Below are positions 1-9,613 of a DNA stretch of 51,924 bases, piece by piece (position 1 is the first letter of the stretch; each line of letters starts with the position of its first letter). The notes beneath the pieces were generated by a model. That model searched no databases. It was given only the letters and a program-made list of their open reading frames with translations, and was not told where the DNA came from. Made by a program: the position numbers and the translations under genes. This DNA is from a bacterium (GTDB taxonomy: Bacteria > Pseudomonadota > Alphaproteobacteria > Rhizobiales > JAKIUO01): assembly GCA_024228495.1 (NCBI GenBank), contig JAAETJ010001135.1, forward strand, positions 1 to 51,924, written 5' to 3'.

Positions 1-303
1 CAACTCCGCCTGCACATCCTTGCTCCAGCCAAGGAACAGCTCATCGCCGCGTTCGATGACCGGGCGTTTCATCAAGGTTGGGTGTTGTTGCAAGAGCGCG
101 ATAGGTTCAACGCTCCTTGCTGCCTCGTCAAGACTACGCCATGTAGTCGAACGCGTATTAAGAAGGGCTTGCCCAAAGACTTCATAAAAGCGCTCAAGCT
201 GTTCTTTGCTCAACGGCGTGTCGCGCACATCGTACAGCTCGGCGTCCAGCGCTTTTGTTGCCTTGCGGCAGGTGTCGCAGTTTTTAAGGCCATAGATTTT
301 CAT
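1..303 (-). CDS. ArsC/Spx-family thioredoxin-fold protein (partial, C-terminus off the window)
   Basis: The reading frame starts at the ATG at 303 and runs off the left edge after 101 codons, so the stop is not visible. The N-terminus MKIYGLKNCDTCRKA carries a CxxC motif (C9, C12) in the position used by YffB/Spx-type ArsC-family proteins, which usually have about 110-120 residues. Such proteins have a thioredoxin fold; true arsenate reductases reduce arsenate with glutathione or glutaredoxin, but many members have no proven substrate. It lies 54 bp downstream of ppsR on the same strand and probably belongs to the recQ-ppsR transcription unit. Family assignment is firm; arsenate reduction is not claimed. 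Confidence 0.8.
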   Translation of the reverse strand, partial: MKIYGLKNCDTCRKATKALDAELYDVRDTPLSKEQLERFYEVFGQALLNTRSTTWRSLDEAARSVEPIALLQQHPTLMKRPVIERGDELFLGWSKDVQAEL

Positions 304-357
304 GTTCTTGATGCTCCCTCGACCATTAATCATAGCCGCACCACAATACACATTGTC

Positions 358-1209
358 TCAATGCAGCAAATCCATTTTCTTGACGATTTGTACAGCGATT
401 TCTTCGACCGAAGTAGTGGATGTGTCATAGATGGGGACGCCGCTTAGTTTAAAAATCTCGTCGGCGCGGCGTACTTCCTGGCGGCAGGTTTGCAAGGCGG
501 AATAGGGACTGTCGGGTCGCCGTTTCTGGCGAATGGCGTGCAGACGTTCAGGATTGATATGCAGGCCCACGACGCGCTCTTTCTTGTCACGCAGGAAGGG
601 AGGCAATTGCTCGCCGTCAAGATCTTCGCCGGTCAACGGAAAATTGGCGGCACGGACAAAAAAGTGCATGGCCAGATACAGGCAGATTGGCGTTTTGGCA
701 CTGCGCGACACGCCCACCACGATGACATCTGCATTATCATAATGATTGGGCCGCAGACCATCATCATGAGCGAGGGTAAAATCGAGCGCCTTGGTGCGGC
801 GCTGATAATCGCTGGCTTCGCGCAGCTCAAACCCCTCATGGCCAGCCCCCACTTTTGTGGCGTTGGGACTATGCAAAATTTTCTTCAAGGGGCTTAAAAA
901 GGTCTCATACAGATCAATAATCGGTGCGCCACTGGCCGCCAGCAGATCGCGCAAGGGCGCTTCCACCAGCGTGCTGAATATGACGGGTGGCTCCTCCCCG
1001 TCTTTGATCGTGCGGGCAATATTACTGGCCAGCTCCCGCACCTTATCCTCATTGTCCATGAAGGCAAAACGATGGGTATGATATTGAATGCCGGGAAATT
1101 GCGACAGCAGGCTTTCGCCGTTCAGCTCGGCGGTACGCGCAGTGCGATCAGAAATATAATAAACCTGTCGTAAGTTTGGCTTGTCTGATGTCGCGCCCGT
1201 GATGCTCAT
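358..1209 (-). CDS. ppsR: Pyruvate phosphate dikinase / PEP synthase regulatory protein (kinase-pyrophosphorylase)
   Basis: A 283-residue DUF299/PPSR-family protein. The family switches PEP synthase or pyruvate phosphate dikinase off by ADP-dependent phosphorylation of a threonine and on again by Pi-dependent dephosphorylation, so it sets the direction of the pyruvate/PEP node. The P-loop GVSRSAKT is at residues 166-173, and the upstream HDDG segment is at 148-151. I chose the ATG at 1209 because GGAGG sits about 9 nt before it (AAGGGAGGAATTAGTACAA). An in-frame extension upstream to 1317 would run into the recQ 3' end and is not needed. It lies 40 bp after recQ on the same strand. No target kinase gene (ppdK or ppsA) is in the window. 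Confidence 0.93.
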   Translation of the reverse strand: MSITGATSDKPNLRQVYYISDRTARTAELNGESLLSQFPGIQYHTHRFAFMDNEDKVRELASNIARTIKDGEEPPVIFSTLVEAPLRDLLAASGAPIIDLYETFLSPLKKILHSPNATKVGAGHEGFELREASDYQRRTKALDFTLAHDDGLRPNHYDNADVIVVGVSRSAKTPICLYLAMHFFVRAANFPLTGEDLDGEQLPPFLRDKKERVVGLHINPERLHAIRQKRRPDSPYSALQTCRQEVRRADEIFKLSGVPIYDTSTTSVEEIAVQIVKKMDLLH

Positions 1210-1249
1210 TTGTACTAATTCCTCCCTTTTGTTTCCATTCGTTTTCAGC

Positions 1250-3178
1250 TTACACAATCTTTTGCAACTCGATCCAGTCTCGCACCTGCTTGAATGGGAT
1301 ACGCGACAGCGACCCAAACAAGTTATGACGGGTAAGCCGCGCCCTGGATATGCCCGGCGAAGTAATGCCGCATAAAAAGCGCGTCAGGGAGCGTGGGTCA
1401 TTCAAAACTTGTGTGTTTTGCTCGCTGGACAGCAGATCTTGCACGCCCGCCACAAGTCCCTCGTCTATTGCTGGCGGTTCCTCTTTGGGGAAATGTTGCG
1501 GGCCGAGTAAGCAATGGGAGCAATGACCGCATGGCTCAGATCTCGTTTCCGTAAAATGGGCAGCCAGGGCATTGATCTGACAACTGTCAAGGCTCGCAAG
1601 ATCAAGCACCTGCACCAACCGGGTGATCTCGGCATCCTCGCGTTTTTCCATGCGCGCAAACATTTGCCCCGCCAGCTCATACAAATCATCGGGTATTTTT
1701 AGCCGTTGATAGCGATGGCGTATACCTGCCGCCTTGACCTCAAACATTTGCCGGTCTCCCAGATAATCCAGAGACTTGATAACTTTCTCGCGATCACAAT
1801 CCAGAGCGCGTGCCGTCTTTTCTGGATCAATATGGAACCAGATTCTCTTTTTCACAGACTGCTTGAAAATGCCTGCCAGAAAATCCGTTTGCGATCCCTC
1901 AAATTGCCCGAGAATTTCGCGTGAACTCATCAAGGGTTTAAACTGGTAGTCAGCATAGAAGGGGGTGCCGCCACGCAAATAACCTTCGAGCTCGAGATAG
2001 GTCATCAAGGTGCGCAACACCAGCGCGCGAATATCATGGGCGCTCGATAGCTCATACAGATTGACGTCGAAGCGCTCTTCTTGTGTAAACAAGGTGTTGA
2101 CCAGGCCGCGCAAGGCATTAAGCGTTGGCGTATCGCCATAGACGAAATTTTCCAGCACAAAACGATCATCGTGGCAGATAAAGGCTTCGCAGATAGAGGG
2201 TTGATCATCGCGTCCTGCCCGGCCGATTTCCTGCGAATAGTTTTCAAGGCTCTTGGGGATATTATAGTGATAGACAAAACGGATATCGGCTTTATCGACC
2301 CCCATGCCAAAAGCGATGGTGGCCACCACGATGCCCTCGCTGGAGCCCATGAACCAATCTTGAATACCGGCCCGCACATCGGGTTTCATGCCAGCGTGAT
2401 AGGCGCGGGCGCTATAGCCAGCTTCAATGAGGCGATCGGCAATCTCCTGCGCCGTTTTTTGCAACGTCACATAGATGATGGTGGAGCCGGTCGCACGTTC
2501 GCGTAATTTGGCCAACAAAAGATCATCTCGATCGCCTACAGCCACCGGTGTCATCAGCAAGGTCAGGTTGGAGCGATAAAAACCGGTGCGCACAGCACAT
2601 TCTGGTGCGATCTCAAATCCGACGCAAACATCTTCCAGCACTTTGCTCGTGGCGGTGGCGGTCAGCGCCAGCACACATTTGGCGTTGAGGTCACGCGCAA
2701 ATCCAGCAAGCTTCAAATAGTCCGGACGAAAATTATGCCCCCATTCGGAAATACAATGGGCTTCGTCCACCGCGAACAGCGAAATCTCAACTCCCTTTAT
2801 AGCGGCGCGAAAACGTTCATTGTTGAAGCGCTCGGGGGCCACATACAGCATACGCAACTGACCATTGCGCACCCGCGCCATGACATCGCGATACTCATCA
2901 AGGCTCAAACTGCTATCGAGTTGAGAGGCAGCGATATTGCGCCTGGCCATCGCATCCACCTGATCTTTCATCAAGGCAATGAGCGGCGACACCACCAGCG
3001 TCAGTCCCGACTTCAACAAAGCGGGCAACTGATAGCAAAGCGATTTTCCAGCCCCCGTGGGAAACACCGCCGCTGCCGAGTGTCCCTCCATCAGATGCTC
3101 AATCACTTCGCGCTGACCGCCGCGAAAATGATCAAATCCAAAATAGTCCTTGAGCGCGCCATCAATGTCATTTGTCAT
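1250..3178 (-). CDS. recQ: ATP-dependent DNA helicase RecQ
   Basis: A superfamily 2 3'-5' DNA helicase acting in recombination and replication-fork repair. Visible motifs are Walker A (PTGAGKS, about residue 40), the DEAH box (VDEAHC, about 137) and motif VI (QEIGRAGRDD, about 320). A winged-helix-like segment follows the helicase core. The cysteine cluster CGHCSHC lies near residue 555, that is, after the winged helix, whereas in E. coli RecQ the zinc cysteines come before it. Length is 642 residues from the ATG at 3178; an alternative TTG at 3187 adds three residues. No clear Shine-Dalgarno sequence decides between them. It is probably the first gene of a unit with ppsR. Confidence 0.93.
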   Translation of the reverse strand: MTNDIDGALKDYFGFDHFRGGQREVIEHLMEGHSAAAVFPTGAGKSLCYQLPALLKSGLTLVVSPLIALMKDQVDAMARRNIAASQLDSSLSLDEYRDVMARVRNGQLRMLYVAPERFNNERFRAAIKGVEISLFAVDEAHCISEWGHNFRPDYLKLAGFARDLNAKCVLALTATATSKVLEDVCVGFEIAPECAVRTGFYRSNLTLLMTPVAVGDRDDLLLAKLRERATGSTIIYVTLQKTAQEIADRLIEAGYSARAYHAGMKPDVRAGIQDWFMGSSEGIVVATIAFGMGVDKADIRFVYHYNIPKSLENYSQEIGRAGRDDQPSICEAFICHDDRFVLENFVYGDTPTLNALRGLVNTLFTQEERFDVNLYELSSAHDIRALVLRTLMTYLELEGYLRGGTPFYADYQFKPLMSSREILGQFEGSQTDFLAGIFKQSVKKRIWFHIDPEKTARALDCDREKVIKSLDYLGDRQMFEVKAAGIRHRYQRLKIPDDLYELAGQMFARMEKREDAEITRLVQVLDLASLDSCQINALAAHFTETRSEPCGHCSHCLLGPQHFPKEEPPAIDEGLVAGVQDLLSSEQNTQVLNDPRSLTRFLCGITSPGISRARLTRHNLFGSLSRIPFKQVRDWIELQKIV

Positions 3179-3187
3179 CAGCAACAA

Positions 3188-3461
3188 CTAACCCGTGCTG
3201 CTTGCTGCAAACAAGCTTATTGAGAAAAAAACAAACGAAGAGAGATATCTCGAGAACCTTACCAAATCAGAGCCCGACCGGGCGAGCACCGAGCTGGCCG
3301 TGCCATCGCAGACCCGAACAAAGTGAGGAATAGCAAGCCGTGAGATAGGGAAATGGCGGAAAGAGAGAGATGCGATTATATAATTTAATAGCAAAGCAAA
3401 CAACGACCAAACCCACCCCTTCCCCCTCTTTGTATTCTTGGGGGGGGGAGAGGGGGTAAAT
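3188..3461. other. Intergenic region between recQ and an FAD oxidoreductase
   Basis: No gene is supported here. The most visible feature is a run of ten G followed by GAGAGGGGG near 3440-3457, just past the stop of the minus-strand oxidoreductase. A minus-strand open frame crossing this stretch is low-complexity and overlaps that gene, so I leave it out. Confidence 0.5.
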
Positions 3462-4625
3462 CTAACGATTACTCCCCCAAACTCCCCGACCGTCTTTTCT
3501 CGCATCCGCCAGATGATACGCCACCTCGTAGCTTGCGGGCAAAGAGATCTGCTGCTCGGCCCATGTCAACCGCTCCACGAGCGCCTGCGCCAGCCTATGC
3601 GCGATGCCAAAGCTGATCTTGAAACCACCCGTTAGCACATGCACACGCTCGCTATCGCCAAGCGCGCCGACAATCGGTTCCTTGGCGAAGGAGCGCGGCC
3701 GCACCCCGGCCCAACGCTCCAGCAATTGTGCATTTTTCAAGCGCGGACAAAGCTCTCTGGCGCGTTCAATAAAACCGCTGCATTGATCCTCATCGACCTC
3801 ATCAGCACTGTGCCAGTCCTTTTGCGAATTGCTGCCCACCGCCACCGTGCCATCACCGTGAGGTACGACATAAACGCCATTATCATAAAGTGCCGGCAAA
3901 TCCGCCACGCCCGGCAATCTAAACAGCGCCGAATGCCCCTTGATGCCATGACCAAGGTCTTGGCGTGTCAATTCCTTCACCAAACCATAAGTTTCATATC
4001 CCGCTGCCAGAATAACACGGTCAGTTTTGATCGAGCGCGTCCCGCATCTCGACATCACCAACCCCGCTTCCTCAAGAAACTGGCCATAAACAAAGTCCTC
4101 AATGATCTCTACTGTTCCCTCCAGCGAAGCTTTCAACGCTGCTGTCAGCAATCTTGGGGCGGCACGGGCGCTCAGCGTATCATACGCCAGCCCCATCGGC
4201 GCCATAGCGGGATTGATCCAGTCTTCAAAACCTTGCACATCCACTTGCTCAAAGCGATATTGCCGCTGCTTCATTTGCCAATGTTCGGACGCCCCGGCCA
4301 CGCAGCGCTGCATGCGATTAGCAAAACCCTCAACACGAATAGGCATCAAGCGCCCAGTCTGGCCATAACCGGTCACCAGACCAGTGGCCACTTCCAACTT
4401 GCCAATCAATGCAGGCAATTCGTCAAGCGCGCGCCATTGGAACTGTTTCTTTTCATTATTGCTGTCGGGAAGATGTGGTGCCAGCGCCCCCAGCACACCA
4501 TTACTGCCCCCGCGACCGCATAGCTTATAATCAACAAGAATGACGCTGAGCCCGGCATCGGCTGCATATTTTGCCGCCCACAGGCCAAGGATACCACCAC
4601 CGACAATGACAAGATCACTGCTCAT
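3462..4625 (-). CDS. FAD-dependent oxidoreductase (DAO family; related to the C-terminal half of MnmC)
   Basis: A 387-residue protein of the D-amino-acid-oxidase-like flavoprotein family. The N-terminal dinucleotide-binding motif IVGGGILGLWAA (about residues 7-18) binds the FAD ADP moiety. The segment GGSNGVLGALAPHLPD and the C-terminal LTGGFKISFGIAHRLAQ fit the family. It starts 59 bp from the divergent mnmD-like gene. In E. coli MnmC the FAD domain removes the carboxymethyl group from cmnm5s2U34 and the methyltransferase domain completes mnm5s2U34; here the two activities would be separate proteins. The link to tRNA modification is an inference from the neighbour. A general amino-acid oxidase role cannot be excluded. 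Confidence 0.75.
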   Translation of the reverse strand: MSSDLVIVGGGILGLWAAKYAADAGLSVILVDYKLCGRGGSNGVLGALAPHLPDSNNEKKQFQWRALDELPALIGKLEVATGLVTGYGQTGRLMPIRVEGFANRMQRCVAGASEHWQMKQRQYRFEQVDVQGFEDWINPAMAPMGLAYDTLSARAAPRLLTAALKASLEGTVEIIEDFVYGQFLEEAGLVMSRCGTRSIKTDRVILAAGYETYGLVKELTRQDLGHGIKGHSALFRLPGVADLPALYDNGVYVVPHGDGTVAVGSNSQKDWHSADEVDEDQCSGFIERARELCPRLKNAQLLERWAGVRPRSFAKEPIVGALGDSERVHVLTGGFKISFGIAHRLAQALVERLTWAEQQISLPASYEVAYHLADARKDGRGVWGSNR

Positions 4626-4684
4626 TTATAATACTCCACAGGGAAAAATTCGCATTGCGGGATAAAACCTTTATAAGGGCATTT

Positions 4685-5359
4685 ATGAAATCTGATGCCG
4701 ATCTAACATGGATTGACGATAACGCGCCATACTCCAGGCGCTTTAAAGATCGCTATTTCTCGGCGGCTGATGGACGCCAAGAAACCCGAGAGGTTTTTCT
4801 GACGGGTAATGGCTTGCCAAAACGCTGGCAATCAAGCGCCCCTTTTCACATAGCAGAACTTGGTTTTGGCACCGGTCTCAACTTTTTTGAAACCCTGTCG
4901 GCCTGGCAAAAAACAGCTCCCGAACAGGCAAGACTCACATACACCTCTTTCGAGCAATATCCCCTTGCACGGGAACAAATCGGTCGCGCCCTTGCCAACT
5001 GGCCAGACCTCGCCAACCTTGCCTCTCCTTTACTTGCCCAACCATCCGCCAAGAAAATTCAATTTGGCAATGTGGAGCTGAACCTCATATTGGGAGATGC
5101 GCGCCACACCGTAGCGCAATGGGGTGAGCAAGTCGACGCCTGGTATCTGGACGGCTTTTCCCCGGCCAAAAATCCGCAGCTCTGGGAGCTTGATTTGATG
5201 CACTCGGTTTTTGATCATACCAAAATTGGCGGCACCTTTTCCACCTATACAGCCGCCGGCTTTGTGCGCCGCAACGTGCAAAGAGCAGGATTTAACGTGC
5301 GCCGGGTGCAAGGCTTTGGTAATAAGCGCGAACGGTTACAAGGGCATCGGGTAAGGTAA
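4685..5359 (+). CDS. mnmD: tRNA (5-methylaminomethyl-2-thiouridine)(34) methyltransferase MnmD
   Basis: A 224-residue SAM-dependent methyltransferase matching the N-terminal domain of bifunctional MnmC. The SAM-binding loop is ELGFGTG at residues 58-64, and the catalytic-region motif DGFSPAKNP begins at residue 156. The C-terminus (GFGNKRERLQG) matches the end of this domain. It would methylate nm5s2U34 in the wobble position of tRNAs. I chose the ATG at 4685 because AAGGG lies 6-10 nt upstream; an in-frame TTG at 4655 adds ten unconserved residues. The MnmC-like FAD enzyme is divergent next door rather than fused. Confidence 0.9.
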   Translation: MKSDADLTWIDDNAPYSRRFKDRYFSAADGRQETREVFLTGNGLPKRWQSSAPFHIAELGFGTGLNFFETLSAWQKTAPEQARLTYTSFEQYPLAREQIGRALANWPDLANLASPLLAQPSAKKIQFGNVELNLILGDARHTVAQWGEQVDAWYLDGFSPAKNPQLWELDLMHSVFDHTKIGGTFSTYTAAGFVRRNVQRAGFNVRRVQGFGNKRERLQGHRVR

Positions 5360-5432
5360 TGATGTCTTGCATCCCCCCGCATATGAGATAAATACAAGGC
5401 ATATATATTTCCCCGGTTGAGGAGCCGCATGA

Positions 5433-6845
5433 ATGGCAAAAACACTTTACGATAAAATCTGGAATGATCATCTCATCGACACCAGCGATAATGGCAGCTC
5501 GTTGATCTATGTTGATCGTCATCTCGTGCATGAGGTCACCAGCCCACAGGCCTTTGAAGGGTTGCGTGTGGCGGGGCGCGAAGTGCATGCCCCCAAGAAG
5601 ACCCTGGCGGTGCCTGACCATAATGTGCCAACTCGTGATCGCGACAAGGGGTTTGATAGCGAAGAAGGCCGTATTCAGGTCGAGACACTGGAGAGAAATT
5701 GTGCCGAATTTGGTATTCCCATTTTCCATATGAATGACGAACGCCAGGGCATTGTCCACATCATCGGCCCGGAGCAAGGCTTTACCCTGCCCGGTACGAC
5801 CATTGTCTGCGGCGATAGCCACACTTCCACACATGGGGCCTTTGGCGCTTTGGCGCATGGTATTGGCACCTCTGAAGTCGAGCATGTGCTGGCCACCCAA
5901 ACACTGATCCAGAGCAAAGCTAAAAACATGAAAGTGCTGGTCAATGGCCAGCTGTCGCCAGGCCTCACGGCCAAGGACATCATCCTCGCCATCATTGGTG
6001 AAATGGGCACGGCTGGTGGCACCGGACACGTCATCGAATTTATGGGCGAAGCTATTCGCGCACTCACCATGGAAGGGCGCATGACGGTTTGCAACATGAC
6101 CATTGAAGGTGGCGCACGAGCGGGCCTTATCGCCCCTGACCAAACGACCTTTGAATATTTCCTCAACCGCCCCATGTCGCCAAAAGGCGCAGATTTTGAT
6201 CGAGCGCTAGAATATTGGCAAACGCTGCATTCCGATGATGGAGCTCATTTCGACAAGGAAATCGTTCTGGACGCCAGCAATTTGCCGCCAACTTTGACAT
6301 GGGGAACAAGTCCCGAAGATGTGGTCTCGATCACCGGCGAGGTGCCCGATCCAAACGACATAGAAGACATCGCCATCCGCGAAGCCAAAACCCGTGCCCT
6401 TGACTATATGGGACTAAGCGCTGGCACCAAAATGACCGACATAAAGATCGACCGCATGTTTATCGGCTCGTGCACCAATGGCCGCATCGAAGATCTGCGC
6501 GCTGCCGCTGCCATCGCCAAACAACACCATGTCAATGAAAATGTAGCCGCGATGATTGTGCCAGGTTCCGGGCTGGTGAAACACCAGGCCGAGAACGAGG
6601 GGCTGGATAAAATCTTTATCAAAGCTGGTTTTGACTGGCGCGATCCCGGCTGCTCTATGTGCCTTGCCATGAACGCCGATCAACTGGAGCCGGGCGAGCG
6701 CTGCGCTTCCACTTCAAACCGCAATTTTGAAAGCCGCCAAGGGCGCGGCGGACGCACCCATCTCATGTCACCCGCCATGGCGACCGCAGCTGCCATTGCC
6801 GGGCATTTTGTCGATGTGCGTGAGTTTATCAAGGCTGGTCAATAA
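5433..6845 (+). CDS. leuC: 3-isopropylmalate dehydratase large subunit
   Basis: Aconitase-superfamily enzyme of leucine biosynthesis that isomerises 2- to 3-isopropylmalate with the small subunit LeuD. Its 470 residues equal the usual LeuC length. The three [4Fe-4S] ligands are C347 (GSCTNG), C407 and C410 (GCSMC). GAGGAG lies about 8 nt before the start; an ATG at 5429 is out of frame. leuD does not follow: the next gene is a glutamate-synthase-like protein after 182 bp, so leuD must be elsewhere. No leucine leader peptide is obvious in the 73 bp upstream. Confidence 0.97.
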   Translation: MAKTLYDKIWNDHLIDTSDNGSSLIYVDRHLVHEVTSPQAFEGLRVAGREVHAPKKTLAVPDHNVPTRDRDKGFDSEEGRIQVETLERNCAEFGIPIFHMNDERQGIVHIIGPEQGFTLPGTTIVCGDSHTSTHGAFGALAHGIGTSEVEHVLATQTLIQSKAKNMKVLVNGQLSPGLTAKDIILAIIGEMGTAGGTGHVIEFMGEAIRALTMEGRMTVCNMTIEGGARAGLIAPDQTTFEYFLNRPMSPKGADFDRALEYWQTLHSDDGAHFDKEIVLDASNLPPTLTWGTSPEDVVSITGEVPDPNDIEDIAIREAKTRALDYMGLSAGTKMTDIKIDRMFIGSCTNGRIEDLRAAAAIAKQHHVNENVAAMIVPGSGLVKHQAENEGLDKIFIKAGFDWRDPGCSMCLAMNADQLEPGERCASTSNRNFESRQGRGGRTHLMSPAMATAAAIAGHFVDVREFIKAGQ

Positions 6846-7027
6846 GAGGAACTGACGTGCCAGCTGGCAAAAAATCTTCAAAATTCATGAGTGTAAAAAA
6901 AAATGGATGAGCCGGTATCATCTATTGGGAACCTCTAAAAATTCTCCAATGTTAAGTAATTGTTAAAGATAAATGTAATGCTATAGGCGTAGCCAAATAC
7001 TTCAGCAATCGATTGGAGCGACCAGAC

Positions 7028-8683
7028 ATGTCTTATCTTTTATACCCGTTAAAACGCCAATATATTGTCTGGACGCTGTCTGTTTTTATTACGATCTTGT
7101 TGTTTGGACTTGCCTTTTTTTTTCCAGACTGGAAATATGCGCTCGGCATACCGGCCTTAGTGACTCTTGGCCTTAGTCTGTTGGGCCTGAACGACTATAG
7201 GCAAACTGGTCGTAGCATTTTGCGCAGTTTTCCCATCGCCGCTCATATTCGCTTTCTGCTTGAAGGCATCAGACCCGAAATCAGGCAATATTTTATCGAA
7301 GGCGACAAGGAAGGAACGCCTTTTGGCCGTGACAAAAGATCCATTGTCTATCAACGCGCCAAAAACCAACTCGATAAGCGCCCCTTTGGCACCCAATATG
7401 ATGTCTATAAAGAAGGCTATGAATGGCTTAATCATTCCATGGTGCCAAAGCCCGTGGTCAAAAAACCTTTTCGCGTCACCGTTGGAGGACCTTACTGCAA
7501 GCAACCCTATAGCGCCTCCATCCTCAATATTTCAGCTATGAGCTTTGGGTCGTTAAGTGCCAATGCCATTATGGCTCTTAATGAAGGCGCAAAAATTGGC
7601 TCCTTTGCTCACGATACAGGCGAAGGCGGTGTCAGTAAATATCATAAAAAACATGGCGGCGATCTGATCTGGGAAATCGGCTCAAGCTATTTTGGCTGCA
7701 ATGACGGGAACGGTAATTTCTCACGTGATCACTTCAAAAAAAATGCCGCGCTCGATCAAGTTAAAATGATTGAAATCAAACTGTCGCAAGGAGCCAAACC
7801 CGGTCATGGCGGCATCCTGCCAAAAGCCAAAATAACCCCGGAAATCGCTGAAGCCAGAGGCATACCGCTCAATCGAGACTGTGTGTCTCCCGCTTACCAT
7901 TCGGCGTTTTCAACGCCTCTCGAACTGATCGAATTTATTTCCCAATTACGGACTCTTAGCAAAGGCAAACCGATCGGTTTCAAATTATGTATCGGCCACC
8001 CCTGGGAATTTGCCGCCATTTGCAAAGCCATGATTGAAACCGGCGTCACCCCCGATTTTATCGTCGTTGATGGCGCCGAAGGCGGCACCGGTGCCGCTCC
8101 TCTGGAATTCACCGACCATATGGGCATGCCCCTGCGTGAGGGGCTATCCTATGTGCATAATATGCTGATCGGCCTTGATCTGCGCGAACATATCAAGCTG
8201 GGTGCCAGCGGCAAAATCGTTTCTGGTTTCGATATGGCACGGGCTATGGCGCTTGGTGCAGACTGGTGCAATTCAGCGCGCGCCTTCATGTTTGCACTTG
8301 GCTGTATTCAATCGCAACATTGCCATACAGACGAGTGCCCTGTCGGCGTTGCAACGCAAAATCCCTTACGTACGCGTGCTATTGTCGTGGAACGCAAATC
8401 CAAACGGGTCACCAATTATCAAAAAGCTACCGTCAAGGCTCTGGCCGAACTGGTAGCCTCCGCCGGGCTGGACCATCCCACGCAATTTGATCGTGACCAT
8501 TTTGCCGTACGCACAGCGCGCGACCAGGTCGAATCTCTCGCCGATCTGTTTCCCCGCATCAAGCTTGGCGCAATTTTAGAGGGAGACGCCCTACCGTTTT
8601 TCATGAAAGCCTATGATATGGCGGAAGCAAACAGTTTTTTACCCCGAGAAAGCGCCAAAATCAAAATGGTTGAATCTGCTTAA
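7028..8683 (+). CDS. Membrane-anchored FMN-binding glutamate synthase family protein
   Basis: A 551-residue protein with the FMN/Fe-S core domain of glutamate synthase (Glu_synthase family). Two hydrophobic segments at about residues 12-33 and 38-55 suggest N-terminal membrane anchoring. The core shows DTGEGGVSKYH, the glycine-rich DGAEGGTGAAP, and the cysteine segment CHTDECPVGVATQ near residue 430, which in true GltB ligates the iron-sulfur cluster. It lacks the glutaminase and C-terminal domains of a full GltB (about 1500 residues). The substrate of these stand-alone proteins is not established. The ATG at 7028 follows TTGGAGCG. A second copy is encoded at 18996-20516. Confidence 0.88.
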   Translation: MSYLLYPLKRQYIVWTLSVFITILLFGLAFFFPDWKYALGIPALVTLGLSLLGLNDYRQTGRSILRSFPIAAHIRFLLEGIRPEIRQYFIEGDKEGTPFGRDKRSIVYQRAKNQLDKRPFGTQYDVYKEGYEWLNHSMVPKPVVKKPFRVTVGGPYCKQPYSASILNISAMSFGSLSANAIMALNEGAKIGSFAHDTGEGGVSKYHKKHGGDLIWEIGSSYFGCNDGNGNFSRDHFKKNAALDQVKMIEIKLSQGAKPGHGGILPKAKITPEIAEARGIPLNRDCVSPAYHSAFSTPLELIEFISQLRTLSKGKPIGFKLCIGHPWEFAAICKAMIETGVTPDFIVVDGAEGGTGAAPLEFTDHMGMPLREGLSYVHNMLIGLDLREHIKLGASGKIVSGFDMARAMALGADWCNSARAFMFALGCIQSQHCHTDECPVGVATQNPLRTRAIVVERKSKRVTNYQKATVKALAELVASAGLDHPTQFDRDHFAVRTARDQVESLADLFPRIKLGAILEGDALPFFMKAYDMAEANSFLPRESAKIKMVESA

Positions 8684-8778
8684 GACAAGCGCTCTCAATA
8701 CACCGCACAGGGTGACGGTCGAATAAAAGTCATATACAAATATGCTGCAACGTCACTTTGCAAAAAGCATTCGACCAA

Positions 8779-9195
8779 ATGACCACCCTGCTCTCGCTCT
8801 TTTTTGGCGCCTTTCTGGCAGCAACCATCCTACCCTTTTCTTCCGAACTCATGCTGGTGGCTGCTTTAAAAGCCGGCGAGATCTCCACACCTGCTTTGGT
8901 TTTTATCGCCACTCTCGGCAATGTATTGGGTGCCTTCGTCAACTGGTTACTTGGCAGATATCTGCTTCAATGGCGCGACAAAAAATGGTTCCCGTTCAGC
9001 AAAGCGCAATTACAAAAAGCCTCAAACCATTTTCAAAAATATGGCCTGTGGTCATTGCTATTTGCATGGATGCCAGTGATCGGTGATCCGCTGACTTTTG
9101 CGGCGGGTGCCCTGTCGGTGCACCTCGCTCCCTTTCTCATTCTTGTCACCATCGGAAAAACCGTCCGCTATATTTTTATCGGCTGGGTCGTTTAA
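8779..9195 (+). CDS. YqaA-family inner-membrane protein (VTT/DedA-like)
   Basis: A 138-residue protein with about four hydrophobic segments. It shows the polar-in-membrane features of the SNARE-associated/DedA-like VTT fold, including LPFSSELMLVAAL near the N-terminus and GNVLGAFVNWLLGRYL. The family is proposed to move or scramble lipids, but no activity is established for YqaA. I chose the ATG at 8779; an upstream in-frame TTG at 8758 adds seven residues. No strong ribosome-binding site is visible. Its stop overlaps by 4 nt with the stop of the convergent SH3-domain gene. Confidence 0.8.
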   Translation: MTTLLSLFFGAFLAATILPFSSELMLVAALKAGEISTPALVFIATLGNVLGAFVNWLLGRYLLQWRDKKWFPFSKAQLQKASNHFQKYGLWSLLFAWMPVIGDPLTFAAGALSVHLAPFLILVTIGKTVRYIFIGWVV

Positions 9196-9512
9196 TGAGC
9201 TTTTGCTCTTTTTGGATGGTCCATAAATCTTAAATAGCGGCTATGAACCCAGCCCGTGGTTTGCGCATAACTAACCTGATGCCATTTTCCGCGTTTGCGC
9301 CCGGATTTAATCACACAAGCTGAACCCGGTGGAATAGCGCCAATTTTGCGGTAATGCACACTTGGCCCAGTTCTGATATTCAGCACATCCCAACTCGCCA
9401 CGTGCTCAACCTTATAGGTACCGCAACAAGCACAAGCCATCGCCGCCTGACCTCCATAAATAATGCCCGCCAATAAAATGGGGAGTGCAAGTGAAATTTT
9501 TTTGATGATCAT
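9192..9512 (-). CDS. Secreted bacterial SH3-domain protein
   Basis: A 106-residue protein with a signal peptide (positive MIIKK, hydrophobic core, likely cleavage after about residue 25). A short cysteine motif (CACC) is followed by an SH3b domain whose hallmark is DVLNIRTGPSVHYRKIG, ending in GWVHSRYL. SH3b domains in envelope proteins commonly bind peptidoglycan. GGAGGG lies just upstream of the ATG at 9512. It is convergent with, and overlaps by 4 nt, the YqaA-like gene. The particular role is unknown. Confidence 0.82.
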   Translation of the reverse strand: MIIKKISLALPILLAGIIYGGQAAMACACCGTYKVEHVASWDVLNIRTGPSVHYRKIGAIPPGSACVIKSGRKRGKWHQVSYAQTTGWVHSRYLRFMDHPKRAKAH

Positions 9513-9613
9513 TTAAGTTCCCTCCAAAAGCTAAGGTCAATATCTGCCCGTCCTTTATGTCTCGATCAAACAGTTAGTCGCACGAGGAAACAATATGGTT
9601 TCAAATTTTTAGA

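Noticed and set aside
3188-3505. A 105-codon minus-strand frame after recQ
   Set aside because: It is low-complexity, crosses a G-tract and overlaps the 3' end of the FAD oxidoreductase.
5292-6143. A 283-codon minus-strand open frame opposite leuC
   Set aside because: It mirrors leuC coding sequence and has no domain of its own.
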